Shown: positions 1 to 7,946, counted from the stretch's first letter. The stretch is DNA of 64,000 nt from Hydrogenophaga intermedia (GCF_023715105.1 NZ_JAMBNO010000012.1:62001-126000), one strand, 5' to 3'. The notes: generated by a model not told the origin, from the letters alone. Made by a program: numbers and translations.

Positions 1-30
1 AAAAGCAAATGCCCCGTCAAACGGGGCATC
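1..30 (-). terminator. Intrinsic terminator of the PEP-CTERM gene
   Basis: A perfect 9-bp stem (9-17 with 21-29) closes a 3-base loop. On the minus strand it is followed by TTGCTTTT. It begins about 20 bases after the stop codon of the minus-strand gene that ends at 52, so it ends that transcript. Confidence 0.85.
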
Positions 31-51
31 TTGCACAAGCTGAAGCAAGGC

Positions 52-852
52 TCAGACAGACCTTCTGCGCCTGCTCAGGGCCAGCGCACCCAGCAAGCCC
101 AGCCCGAGCAGCGCAAGCGTACCGGGCTCAGGAACTTGGCCTCCGCCACCGCATGCGCCACTGAAGCCCGACTTCGGCTCAGACGTGGTGCCATCAAATG
201 TAGCCACCACGCAATCCAGGCGAAGCTGCGCGGTGTCCGGCGCCGAGAACTGAATCCAGGTCACGTCCTTAAACAGGTCTCCAAACGACACGATGTACCC
301 AGTGTTTTTCGCCAGGTTCCCGGCCAGATCACCGGCGTTCGCCCCCTCATAGAAGGTGACATCGGGCATGCCTGCGGCGTCATAGTTTCCGCCCAACTGG
401 AACGTGTAGGTCACGTTGGAATTGCTTCCTTTCACGCTGATCGCGTTCTCAGCGCCTTCGCCATTGCCGGTCAGCAGAAAGTAGAAGGAGTCCAGCGTGA
501 AGGTCAGCAGGGGGCCAGAGGCGTCGGGGGCCTTATTGGGTGAACCCTGCAAAGTAGTGCCGTCCGTGGGACGGGTCATGCGGGGAAGCTGCCCGTTTTC
601 TCCCTTGCCCTCGATCACGCAGTTGCCGTTCCCACCGTTGGTGGAATCGGCGCAAAGCGTGGCCGACTGGAAATTGGTCGGATCGAACAGGAAATTGCGG
701 TCAGCGTCGCTGTACCAGCTCCACCCGTTTCCGGCATCGTCAAAATGGATCAGCTGGGTCACCAGGGCTGCATTCGCCGAGGAGCCGGCAAAGAGCAAAC
801 TTGACAGCGCTGCCGCGCTTGCGACCCGCTTGATGGCTTGAATGGTGTTCAT
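52..852 (-). CDS. PEP-CTERM sorting domain-containing protein
   Basis: A predicted exported protein of 266 residues. Residues 1-28 form a signal peptide ending in SSANA. The last 27 residues begin with VPEP, followed by a hydrophobic helix and an RRRR tail, which is the PEP-CTERM signal recognised by exosortase. The middle is Gly/Asn/Thr-rich, as in many surface or exopolysaccharide-associated PEP-CTERM proteins, and I recognise no enzymatic domain. The ATG at 852 was chosen because a GGAG lies six bases upstream and it starts the signal peptide directly; the frame stays open upstream to 996. No exosortase is in this window. A sigma-54-like promoter lies upstream at 956-971. Confidence 0.88.
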   Translation of the reverse strand: MNTIQAIKRVASAAALSSLLFAGSSANAALVTQLIHFDDAGNGWSWYSDADRNFLFDPTNFQSATLCADSTNGGNGNCVIEGKGENGQLPRMTRPTDGTTLQGSPNKAPDASGPLLTFTLDSFYFLLTGNGEGAENAISVKGSNSNVTYTFQLGGNYDAAGMPDVTFYEGANAGDLAGNLAKNTGYIVSFGDLFKDVTWIQFSAPDTAQLRLDCVVATFDGTTSEPKSGFSGACGGGGQVPEPGTLALLGLGLLGALALSRRRRSV

Positions 853-955
853 GAGGTGCTCCAGGCGAACTGGGCTAAATGGTCTTGCACTGCAGGCTTC
901 GGGGGTCAGTGAGCACTTTCGGACCACTTGACCGCCTTTACCGTCGCCATTTCGA

Positions 956-971
956 AGCAGCTTTCGTGCCA
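956..971 (-). promoter_or_regulatory. Sigma-54 (RpoN) type -24/-12 promoter of the PEP-CTERM gene
   Basis: On the minus strand these 16 bases read TGGCACGAAAGCTGCT. This matches the RpoN consensus TGGCACG-N4-TTGCW at all but one position, with GG and GC at the required spacing. It lies about 100 bases before the start codon at 852. RpoN-dependent expression of PEP-CTERM genes through the PrsK/PrsR system is known in other betaproteobacteria; its use here is inferred. Confidence 0.65.
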
Positions 972-1143
972 CGAAAGCGGTTACCTTTGTTTTCAAGCAC
1001 TTGCAAGCAGTCTGGGGTTTTCTACGATGAACGCCCCGCGAGATTTGTCAAAAAGGACGACACAAGCGCCGCTGACGGGTGGCCACGCGACGGGCGTCCA
1101 CACCAGCGATCCGATGTCGACTAGGCGCGCGACTTCAGCCCCG

Positions 1144-2343
1144 TCATTTCACAGCGGCTGCGGCCAAAAACCACCGGCCAATCAACGCCCTCTCGCTCTC
1201 CGTCATCCCCGTCGCGTTGTTCATCGGCATCTGCCGCGTCACCACCACCTGCTGGTAGATCGCCTGGGCGTGACGGTCGATTTCGCTGATCGAATCGAGC
1301 CGGACGCCCTTGGACGGCAGGGCGGCGTTGTGGCACATCACGCAGCGTTGCTCGATCACGGGCTGGATCCGGGCCGTGGAGACGGTGTCACGTAGTCCGA
1401 CACTGGGCTCCATCGGTGCTGGCCGCAGCCACACGATGAGCCCGATCAGCACCACCACGCCCGCCGCGGCGTAGGGCCAGGGGTGCGGGTTGCGGCCGAG
1501 CTTGAACCCATGGCGCAGCACGAAGAACTGCCGGATCGCGGCGCCCGCCGCCATCATTCCAATGAGCACCCAGCCGTTGTGGGGGTGCGCGTAGGTGAAG
1601 CTGTAGTGGTTGCTGAGCATGGCGAACAGCACCGGCAGCGTGAAGTAGGTGTTGTGCACGCTGCGTTGTTTGCCACGCTGGCCATGAATCGGGTCAACAG
1701 GCAGGCCTGCCTTGAGCGCTGCCACCACCTTGCGCTGCCCGGGAATGATCCAGAAGAACACGTTGGCGCTCATGGCGGTGGCGATCATGGCGCCCACCAG
1801 CAGGAAGGCGGCGCGGCCGGCGAACAATTCGGTGGCCAGCAGCGATGCCCCCACCACCAGCAGCGCCACCGCGGCGCCGACCTTGGCGTCGCCGTTCTTC
1901 GTCTGCCCCAGCGTGCGGCAGATCGCGTCGTACGCCAGCCAGAACACCACCAGAAAGGCCAGCGCCGTGGCGATGGCCGCCGGCGGCGACCAGTCGAACA
2001 CCTGCGGATCGATCAGGTAGACCTTGGGGCTCCAGAGGTACGACACCAGAAAAAGCGCAAAGCCCGACAGCCAGGTGGAGTAGCTCTCCCAGTAGAACCA
2101 GTGCAGGTGGCCGGGCAGTTTCGGGGGCGAGACCGCGTACTTCACCGGGTGGTAGAAGCCGCCACCGTGGACGGCCCAGAGCTCGCCGGTGGCGCCGTCG
2201 CGGCGCAGCGCTTCGTCTTCGGGCGGCGTGAGGCTGCTGTCGAGGAAGACGAAATAAAAGGATGAGCCGATCCACGCGATGGCGACGATGACGTGCAGCC
2301 AGCGCAACAGCAGGTTGGCCCAATCGAGCAGGTAGGTTTCCAT
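1144..2343 (-). CDS. puuD: Membrane-bound urate hydroxylase (urate oxidase) with C-terminal cytochrome c domain
   Basis: A 399-residue integral membrane protein that oxidises urate to 5-hydroxyisourate. The N-terminal part has several hydrophobic helices and the motif WLHVIVAIAWIGSSFYF near residue 15, typical of the PuuD membrane domain. The C-terminal part carries a CVMCH haem c site at about 334-338, with methionines near 372-374 as possible axial ligands, so electrons probably pass to the respiratory chain rather than giving peroxide. The start METYLLDW at 2343 has an AGGTG just upstream; the longer open frame to 2427 lacks a good start. Product removal is provided by uraH and the uraD domain nearby. 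Confidence 0.9.
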   Translation of the reverse strand: METYLLDWANLLLRWLHVIVAIAWIGSSFYFVFLDSSLTPPEDEALRRDGATGELWAVHGGGFYHPVKYAVSPPKLPGHLHWFYWESYSTWLSGFALFLVSYLWSPKVYLIDPQVFDWSPPAAIATALAFLVVFWLAYDAICRTLGQTKNGDAKVGAAVALLVVGASLLATELFAGRAAFLLVGAMIATAMSANVFFWIIPGQRKVVAALKAGLPVDPIHGQRGKQRSVHNTYFTLPVLFAMLSNHYSFTYAHPHNGWVLIGMMAAGAAIRQFFVLRHGFKLGRNPHPWPYAAAGVVVLIGLIVWLRPAPMEPSVGLRDTVSTARIQPVIEQRCVMCHNAALPSKGVRLDSISEIDRHAQAIYQQVVVTRQMPMNNATGMTESERALIGRWFLAAAAVK

Positions 2344-2400
2344 GGCACCTCGTTCAAGGGACGGCAAGGTCCCGCTTTTCGACTCACCACCGCGGGCGCT

Positions 2401-2497
2401 CTGAGCCGACCGAGGGCCGCGATACACAGCACCGCTCCCTGACGGGATGGCGCCGGCTCCGCTGCGACCACAGACGCGCAGCAGTGTATCGGCTCAG
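2401..2497. repeat. Imperfect inverted repeat between puuD and xdhC
   Basis: CTGAGCCG (2401-2408) and CGATACAC (2420-2427) are matched in inverted order by a single 14-base block at 2484-2497, whose reverse complement is CTGAGCCGATACAC. The left arm thus has 13 extra bases. The right arm covers the xdhC stop codon. The role is unknown; it could fold in the xdhC-puuD intercistronic RNA. Confidence 0.4.
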
Positions 2498-3363
2498 GCG
2501 GGCATCGGCGACCCCGCTGGCGCGCCAGATTCCACGAGCAACAGTTGTGCCGCCACCGCCGCCGCAATCACTGCGGGCTCCTTGCCCGTGATGCCGGGCA
2601 GGCCGATCGGGCAGGTGACGCGCGCCAGCGATGCTTCGTCGAATCCGCGATCGCCCAGGCGGTGCCGAAACGTGGCCCACTTGGTGCGGCTGCCGATCAG
2701 ACCGATGAAGCCCAGGTCGTCGCGGGTGCGCACACGGTCAAGGCAGGCGGCCACGATGTCCAGATCCTCCGCGTGCGAGAAGCTCATCACCAGCACGTGC
2801 GAACCCGCTGCCAGGTCAGCCACCGCAGCCTGCACGGGCGCCGAGTGCTCGGCCTGCACACCGAACGGCAACGGGTCGGGGAACACCTCGTCGCGGCTGT
2901 CGATCCAGGTCAGCGCAAAGGGCAGCGGTGCGAGCGCCTGCACGATGGCGCGGCCCACATGCCCGCCGCCGAACAGTGCCACCGGGGTGCGTACCGCCGC
3001 CAGACGCCGCTCGAGCGCTGGCGCATGCCGCGCATCCACCGGCTCGTAACCCAATGTCACCGCGCCCCCGCAGCACTGGCCGAGAGAGGGCCCGAGCGTG
3101 ACCGATTGCACAACTGCTTCGACCGCGCGTCGCGCCAGCAACTCGCGCGCACGGCGCATGGCGTCCCATTCAAGGTGTCCGCCGCCGATGGTGCCGACGA
3201 CCTCACGGTCGAAAACCGCCATCCAGGCGCCCACCCCACGCGGCACGGAGCCACGCGCTTCGTGCACCGACACCAGCACCGCCGGTGCCTCGCGCAAGCG
3301 GCATAAGAAAGTGTGCAGATCGACCGTGGTATGTGGCGCCGAGGACATGGAAGCTGTATGCAT
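2494..3363 (-). CDS. xdhC: Xanthine dehydrogenase accessory protein XdhC
   Basis: This protein of up to 289 residues inserts or sulfurates the molybdenum cofactor of xanthine dehydrogenase. Family features are an early Gly-rich segment (ARGSVPRGVGAWM, GTIGGGHLEW), the central GGGHVGRAIVQAL nucleotide-binding-like loop, SFSHAEDLDI, LGFIGLIGSR and a terminal PIGLPGITGKEP. An alternative start (MSSAPHTT) lies five codons in, at 3348. The xdhA and xdhB subunit genes are not in this window, so XdhC is separated from its partner enzyme. It is followed by puuD on the same strand after 150 bases, consistent with a xanthine-to-urate-to-hydroxyisourate flow. Confidence 0.88.
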   Translation of the reverse strand: MHTASMSSAPHTTVDLHTFLCRLREAPAVLVSVHEARGSVPRGVGAWMAVFDREVVGTIGGGHLEWDAMRRARELLARRAVEAVVQSVTLGPSLGQCCGGAVTLGYEPVDARHAPALERRLAAVRTPVALFGGGHVGRAIVQALAPLPFALTWIDSRDEVFPDPLPFGVQAEHSAPVQAAVADLAAGSHVLVMSFSHAEDLDIVAACLDRVRTRDDLGFIGLIGSRTKWATFRHRLGDRGFDEASLARVTCPIGLPGITGKEPAVIAAAVAAQLLLVESGAPAGSPMPA

Positions 3364-3395
3364 CTGTAAGAAGGTTTCAGCGCCGTGAGTATCGG

Positions 3396-3450
3396 CCGAA
3401 GACCGTGATGAAACGTGCGATATCGCACATACACTTCACCCGGTCTTCGG
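3396..3450. promoter_or_regulatory. Large dyad-symmetric site between xdhC and the TonB-like gene
   Basis: Perfect 10-bp arms CCGAAGACCG (3396-3405) and CGGTCTTCGG (3441-3450) enclose a 14-bp perfect palindrome GTGCGATATCGCAC (3415-3428) with nearly the same centre. The element sits between two divergent start codons, where an operator would be expected. No regulator can be named from sequence. Confidence 0.45.
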
Positions 3451-3490
3451 GTTAGCCAATACCCCACGGGGCCCGTTCGAGAAGATGAGC

Positions 3491-4060
3491 ATGACCAAAC
3501 GAGACATTGCACCCGCCCCGCGCCCCGAAGGCGCGACCGCCCGCGCCGCCAACCCCGTCACCGCTTGGCGCTGGGCGGGCCTGACCGTCGCCGCCCTGCT
3601 GGCGGCCTGCGCGGCACCGCTGCCCCCGCCGCCGCCGCCCCCACCACCGCCGCCCCCCATGCCCGCACCGCCGCCGCCACCGCCCGTGAGCAAAGCGCCC
3701 GAACCCAAGCATGTGTCGCAAGCGGCCACGCCGCAGGACTACCGCAAGGACGGTGCGCGCCACCTCTACCAGCACAACAGCCACCGCATCTACAAGGGCC
3801 AGTTGCCGCCGCTGCTGCACGCCGTGGGGGTGCTGCAGGTCGAAGTGGACAACATGGGTCATGTGAAGCAGGTGAGCTGGATGCGTGCGCCCAGCCACGC
3901 GCCCGACGTGATGCGCGAGATCGAGCGCACCGTGCGTGCCGCAGCGCCTTTCCCCGCCCCCGTGCGCATGGGCCGGGTCACGTACACGGACGTCTGGCTC
4001 TGGGACAAGAGCGGCAATTTCCAACTCGACACGCTGACCGAAGGCCAGCGCAACCGGTGA
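3491..4060 (+). CDS. Proline-rich lipoprotein with TonB-C-like domain
   Basis: This is 189 residues from the ATG at 3491, which has GAGAAG six bases upstream; an in-frame ATG at 3485 abuts that site. A hydrophobic segment ends in LLAAC with Cys40 as a probable lipidation site. A run of almost pure proline (about 44-65) follows, then about 120 residues resembling the energy-transducing TonB C-terminal fold (VGVLQVEVDNMGHVKQVSW, MREIERTVRAAAPFP, DVWLWDKSGNF). Unlike true TonB it seems anchored as a lipoprotein and no ExbB/ExbD lies nearby. It sits between xdhC and uraH, but a link to purine use is not shown. Proline-rich lipoproteins often span periplasm or wall; that role is inference. Confidence 0.7.
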   Translation: MTKRDIAPAPRPEGATARAANPVTAWRWAGLTVAALLAACAAPLPPPPPPPPPPPPMPAPPPPPPVSKAPEPKHVSQAATPQDYRKDGARHLYQHNSHRIYKGQLPPLLHAVGVLQVEVDNMGHVKQVSWMRAPSHAPDVMREIERTVRAAAPFPAPVRMGRVTYTDVWLWDKSGNFQLDTLTEGQRNR

Positions 4061-4082
4061 TCTCCAGGGGGTTGAACGCTTG

Positions 4083-4108
4083 GGCCCGCCTCAGCGGGCC
4101 TTTCTTTT
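4083..4108 (+). terminator. Intrinsic terminator of the TonB-like gene
   Basis: A perfect 7-bp stem (GGCCCGC 4083-4089 with GCGGGCC 4094-4100) with a 4-base loop is followed by TTTCTTTT. It lies 23 bases after the stop codon at 4060. The minus side lacks a T run, so it acts mainly on the plus strand. Confidence 0.8.
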
Positions 4109-4111
4109 GGC

Positions 4112-4465
4112 TCAACTGCCGCGGTAGGTCGAATGGCTCCACGGGCTCACGAGCAGGGGCACGTGGTAGTGCTGGTCGGTGTTCGCGATGCCGAAATCGA
4201 GCGTGACCTGATCGAGAAAACGCGGCTCGGGCAATGCCACGCCGCGCGCGTCGAAGTAGCCCTTCACGTCGAACACCAGGCGGTAGGTGCCGACGCGGAT
4301 GGTGGCGTTGTCCAGCAAGGGGCCGTCGGGGTTGCGGCCGTCGGCGTTGAGCGTGAAGCGCTTGATCAGTTCGGCCTGCGCGCCAGCGGTGCGGTAGAGC
4401 GTCACCCGCATGCCCGCCGCGGGGCAGCCGTGCATCGTGTCCAGAACGTGGGTGCTCAAGCCCAT
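4112..4465 (-). CDS. uraH: 5-hydroxyisourate hydrolase
   Basis: A 117-residue transthyretin-like hydrolase that opens 5-hydroxyisourate to OHCU, the second step after PuuD. The N-terminal LSTHVLDTMHGCPA and the exact C-terminal tetrapeptide YRGS are the two signatures that separate UraH from transthyretin. Length is typical for the family. It is transcribed away from the GntR regulator gene, with the candidate operator at 4501-4508 between them. Confidence 0.95.
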   Translation of the reverse strand: MGLSTHVLDTMHGCPAAGMRVTLYRTAGAQAELIKRFTLNADGRNPDGPLLDNATIRVGTYRLVFDVKGYFDARGVALPEPRFLDQVTLDFGIANTDQHYHVPLLVSPWSHSTYRGS

Positions 4466-4500
4466 GGGGCGCCTCCTGCGGTTTTTTGGTCGACCGAAAG

Positions 4501-4508
4501 TGTATACA
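4501..4508. promoter_or_regulatory. Candidate GntR/FCD operator between uraH and the regulator gene
   Basis: TGTATACA is a perfect 8-bp palindrome in the 65-base space between the divergent uraH and GntR-family genes. FCD-type GntR regulators commonly bind short TNGTATACNA-like palindromes. A second palindrome GGTCGACC lies at 4488-4495. Assignment to the adjacent regulator is inference from position. Confidence 0.55.
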
Positions 4509-4530
4509 GTTTGAGCGGATTCTGGCTATC

Positions 4531-5208
4531 ATGCCGCGCATGGAAACCTCCAGCACGGCCCAGATCGTCGAAGCCCTCACCAAGGCCATCGTCGAACACC
4601 GGCTGCGCCCGGGCACCAAGCTCGCCGAGCAGAAGCTGGCCGACCACTTTGGCGTTTCTCGCACCCTCGTGCGCCAGGCGCTGTTCCAGCTCTCGCAGAA
4701 CCGTCTGATCCGTCTGGAACCCGCGCGCGGCGCCTTCGTGGCCACGCCCTCGGCCGACGAAGCGCGCCAGGTGTTTGCCGTGCGCCGCATGCTCGAGGTG
4801 GAAATGACGCGCGCGTTCGTGCGCCAGGTGAGCCCCGCCATGTTGCGCTCGTTGCGTGAACACGTGGCGCAGGAACGCGCTGCCGTGGACCAACAGGACG
4901 TGCCCGGCCGTACCGAGCTGCTGGGCGACTTTCACGTGCACATGGCCGAACTCATGGGCAACCAGGTGCTGGCCGGCCTGCTGCGCGACCTCATCTCGCG
5001 CTGCGCGCTCATCACCCTCATGTACCAGAGCAACGAGGCCGCTGCCGATTCGAGCGACGAACACGCCGCCATCGTCAAGGCCCTCGCGGCACGCGATGAA
5101 GCGCTGGCCGTGCAGCTCATGGAACAGCACTTGCTCAACGTGGAGGCGGGCCTCGCCTTCGACCGCAAGACGCCCGCCAACGATCTCTCCCTCGCGCTCG
5201 CCCGATGA
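4531..5208 (+). CDS. GntR-family (FCD domain) transcriptional regulator of purine catabolism
   Basis: This 225-residue protein has an N-terminal winged helix (about 5-75, with HRLRPGTKLAEQKLADHFGVSRTLVRQALFQL) and a C-terminal all-helical FCD ligand-binding domain (about 85-215). The FCD metal or ligand residues may include the His in FHVHMAEL. The ATG at 4531 was chosen because it keeps the operator at 4501-4508 outside the gene; no strong ribosome site is visible and the ATG at 4540 is possible. Its last four bases overlap the start of puuE (ATGA), so it is co-translated with the allantoinase. It probably represses uraH and its own operon in response to a urate pathway intermediate. Confidence 0.85.
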   Translation: MPRMETSSTAQIVEALTKAIVEHRLRPGTKLAEQKLADHFGVSRTLVRQALFQLSQNRLIRLEPARGAFVATPSADEARQVFAVRRMLEVEMTRAFVRQVSPAMLRSLREHVAQERAAVDQQDVPGRTELLGDFHVHMAELMGNQVLAGLLRDLISRCALITLMYQSNEAAADSSDEHAAIVKALAARDEALAVQLMEQHLLNVEAGLAFDRKTPANDLSLALAR

Positions 5209-6152
5209 CCTACGACGCCACCGCCCCCTACCCGCGCGACCTGCGCGGTCATGGCCGAAACCCGCCCCACGCGCGCTGGCCGAATGGCGCGCGCATCGCC
5301 GTGCAGTTCGTGCTCAACCACGAGGAAGGCGGCGAGAACAGCGTGCTGCATGGCGACGAAGCGTCCGAGCAATTCCTCTCCGAGATGTTCAACCCCGCGG
5401 CCTACCCGGCACGGCACATGAGCATGGAGGGCATCTACGAGTACGGTTCGCGCGCGGGTGTGTGGCGCATCCTGCGCGAGTTCGAACGCCGCGGCCTGCC
5501 GCTCACCGTGTTCGGCGTGGCCACCGCGCTGCAACGCTGCCCCGAGATCACCGCGGCCTTCGTCGAACTCGGGCACGAGATCGCCTGCCACGGCCTCAAG
5601 TGGATCCACTACCAGAACGTGGACGAGGCCACCGAGCGCCGCCACATGGCGCAAGCCATGGCACTCATCACCGAACTCACGGGCCAGCGCCCGCTGGGCT
5701 GGTACACCGGGCGCGACAGCCCCAACACACACCGCCTGGTGGCCGACTTCGGTGGCTTCGAGTACGACAGCGACTATTACGGCGACGACCTGCCGTTCTG
5801 GATGAAGCTGCGCAAGAGCGATGGCAGCACCGCGCACCAGCTCATCGTGCCCTACACGCTCGACTGCAACGACATGCGATTCGCGCTGCCCCAGGGCTAC
5901 TCGCACGCCGATCCGTTCTTCCAGTACATGAAGGACACCTTCGACGCGCTCTACGCCGAGGGCGACCCGGCCGGGCTCGACCGCCCGAAGATGATGAGCA
6001 TCGGCATGCACAGCCGCCTGCTCGGCCGCCCGGGGCGCATCACCGCGCTGCAGCGCTTCCTTGATCACATCCAGTCGCACGAGGGGGTGTGGGTCGCGCG
6101 CCGGCTCGACATCGCACGCCACTGGAAATCCCTCTTTCCCCAGCCGGTCTGA
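5205..6152 (+). CDS. puuE: Allantoinase of the polysaccharide-deacetylase family
   Basis: A 315-residue protein that hydrolyses allantoin to allantoate. It has the PuuE pattern: RDLRGHGRNPPHARWPNGARIAVQFVLNHEEGGE at the N terminus, SRAGVWRILREFERRGLP, GHEIACHGLKW, and GWYTGRDSPNT. It belongs to the carbohydrate esterase 4-like fold and is unrelated to the AllB-type metal hydrolases. Its ATG overlaps the stop of the regulator gene, and the uraD-amidohydrolase fusion follows after 5 bases, so the three form one operon. Confidence 0.93.
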   Translation: MTYDATAPYPRDLRGHGRNPPHARWPNGARIAVQFVLNHEEGGENSVLHGDEASEQFLSEMFNPAAYPARHMSMEGIYEYGSRAGVWRILREFERRGLPLTVFGVATALQRCPEITAAFVELGHEIACHGLKWIHYQNVDEATERRHMAQAMALITELTGQRPLGWYTGRDSPNTHRLVADFGGFEYDSDYYGDDLPFWMKLRKSDGSTAHQLIVPYTLDCNDMRFALPQGYSHADPFFQYMKDTFDALYAEGDPAGLDRPKMMSIGMHSRLLGRPGRITALQRFLDHIQSHEGVWVARRLDIARHWKSLFPQPV

Positions 6153-6157
6153 CCACC

Positions 6158-7939
6158 ATGGCCCTCACCCTCGATCAACTCAACACCGCCACAACGGGCG
6201 ACGCCCTGCGCCTGCTCGACGGCCTGTACGAACATTCGCCCTGGGTGGTGGAGCGCGCGCTGCCGCAACGCCCCTTCAAGAGCCTGGCAGCGCTCAAGTG
6301 GGCGCTGGTGCAGTCGCTGGCTGTGGCGTCAAGCGACGAACAGCTCGCCCTGATACGCGCCCACCCCGAGCTTGCAGGCAAGGCGATGGTGGCCAAGGCA
6401 CTCACCGCCGAGAGCACCGGCGAACAAAGCCGCGCCGGCCTCACCCACTGCACGCCCGAGGAATTCGCCAGGCTGCAGCAGCTCAACGCCGACTACAACG
6501 CGCGCTTTGGCTTCCCCTTCATCCTCGCGGTGCGCGGCCCGCGCGGCAGCGGGCTCACGCGCCAGCAGATCATCGCCACCTTCGAGCGCCGGTTGCACAA
6601 CCCGCCAGGCTTCGAGCGCGAGGAAGCGCTGCGCAACATCCACCGCATCGCCGAGATCCGCCTGGCCGACAAGTTCGGCGCCGAACCCGTGCTCGGCCAC
6701 CGCGTGTGGGACTGGCACGAAAACCTGGCGCAGCACAGCGACCCGGGCTTCAAGGAGAACGGCCAGCTCACCGTGACCTACCTCACCGACGCCCACCGGG
6801 CCTGCCAGCGCGAGCTGATGGTTCGCATGCGCGAGTGCGGCTTCGACAACGTGTCGATCGATGCCGTGGGCAACGTGGTGGGCGTGTACGAAGCGGCCGC
6901 GCCCGGCGCGCCGCGCCTGCTCACCGGCAGTCACTTCGACACGGTGCGCAACGGCGGCAAGTACGACGGACGCCTGGGCATCTTCGTGCCGATGGCCTGC
7001 GTGGAGCGCCTGCACCAGGCGGGCCGGCGCCTGCCCTTCGGCATCGAGGTGGTGGCCTTCGCGGAAGAGGAAGGCCAGCGCTACAAGGCCACCTTCCTGG
7101 GATCGGGCGCGCTCACCGGCCATTTCAACCCGGCCTGGCTGGAACAGCGCGATGCCGACGGCGTGCCCATGCAGGACGCGATGCGCGCCGCCGGCCTGCC
7201 CGGCACGATGGAAGCGATTCTCGGCATCCGCCGCGACCCGACGCGCTACCTCGGCTTCGTCGAGGTGCACATCGAACAAGGGCCGGTGCTCAACGAAATG
7301 GGCCTGCCACTGGGCGTGGTGACGTCCATCAACGCCAGCGTGCGCCACGTGGGCGAGGTGATCGGCATGGCCAGTCACGCCGGCACCACCCCCATGGACC
7401 GGCGCCGCGACGCCGCCTGTGCGGTGGCCGAGCTCGCGCTGTACTGCGAACGGCGCGCGGCGCAGGATGGCGATTCGGTGGCCACCATCGGCCTGCTCAA
7501 CGTGCCCGGCGGCTCCATCAACGTGGTGCCCGGGCGCTGCGCGTTCTCGCTCGACCTGCGGGCGCCCAGCAACGCACAGCGCGACGCGCTGGAGCGCGAT
7601 GTGCTGGCCGAGCTGCGCGCCATCTGCAAGCGCCGCGGCGTGGCGCACCGGCTGGAGAAGACCATGGACGCCAGCGCCGCGCCCAGCGCACCCGCCTGGC
7701 AGCAGCGCTGGGAGCACGCCGTGGCCTCGCTCGGCCTGCCCGTGCACCGCATGCCCAGCGGCGCCGGCCACGACGCCATGAAGCTGCACGAGGTGATGCC
7801 CCAGGCCATGCTGTTCGTGCGCGGCGAGAACAGCGGTATCAGCCACAACCCCCTGGAGAGCAGCACCAGCGACGACATCGAGCTGTGCGTGCTGGCCTTC
7901 GACCACTTGCTTGAACAACTGGCCCACGAAGCCTCGTGA
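6158..7939 (+). CDS. Bifunctional OHCU decarboxylase / allantoate amidohydrolase fusion
   Basis: A 593-residue fusion. Residues 1 to about 165 are a UraD-type OHCU decarboxylase with the HPELAGK motif (His69), which forms S-allantoin. Residues about 180-593 are an M20-family allantoate amidohydrolase (AllC/HyuC type). Metal residues are visible as TGSHFDTV (His259), KYDGRLG (Asp270), AFAEEEG (303-305), EVHIEQGPVLN (His371) and a terminal HNPLES. The two domains act before and after PuuE, whose gene is immediately upstream. The start MALTLDQL was chosen; the frame stays open upstream inside puuE. Separate genes encode these activities in most bacteria. Confidence 0.92.
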   Translation: MALTLDQLNTATTGDALRLLDGLYEHSPWVVERALPQRPFKSLAALKWALVQSLAVASSDEQLALIRAHPELAGKAMVAKALTAESTGEQSRAGLTHCTPEEFARLQQLNADYNARFGFPFILAVRGPRGSGLTRQQIIATFERRLHNPPGFEREEALRNIHRIAEIRLADKFGAEPVLGHRVWDWHENLAQHSDPGFKENGQLTVTYLTDAHRACQRELMVRMRECGFDNVSIDAVGNVVGVYEAAAPGAPRLLTGSHFDTVRNGGKYDGRLGIFVPMACVERLHQAGRRLPFGIEVVAFAEEEGQRYKATFLGSGALTGHFNPAWLEQRDADGVPMQDAMRAAGLPGTMEAILGIRRDPTRYLGFVEVHIEQGPVLNEMGLPLGVVTSINASVRHVGEVIGMASHAGTTPMDRRRDAACAVAELALYCERRAAQDGDSVATIGLLNVPGGSINVVPGRCAFSLDLRAPSNAQRDALERDVLAELRAICKRRGVAHRLEKTMDASAAPSAPAWQQRWEHAVASLGLPVHRMPSGAGHDAMKLHEVMPQAMLFVRGENSGISHNPLESSTSDDIELCVLAFDHLLEQLAHEAS

Positions 7940-7946
7940 CGGCCGC

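Noticed and set aside
3629..3690. CCG-type trinucleotide run as a possible phase-variable repeat
   Set aside because: The units are whole codons for proline, so length change would not shift frame. It is a coding proline run.
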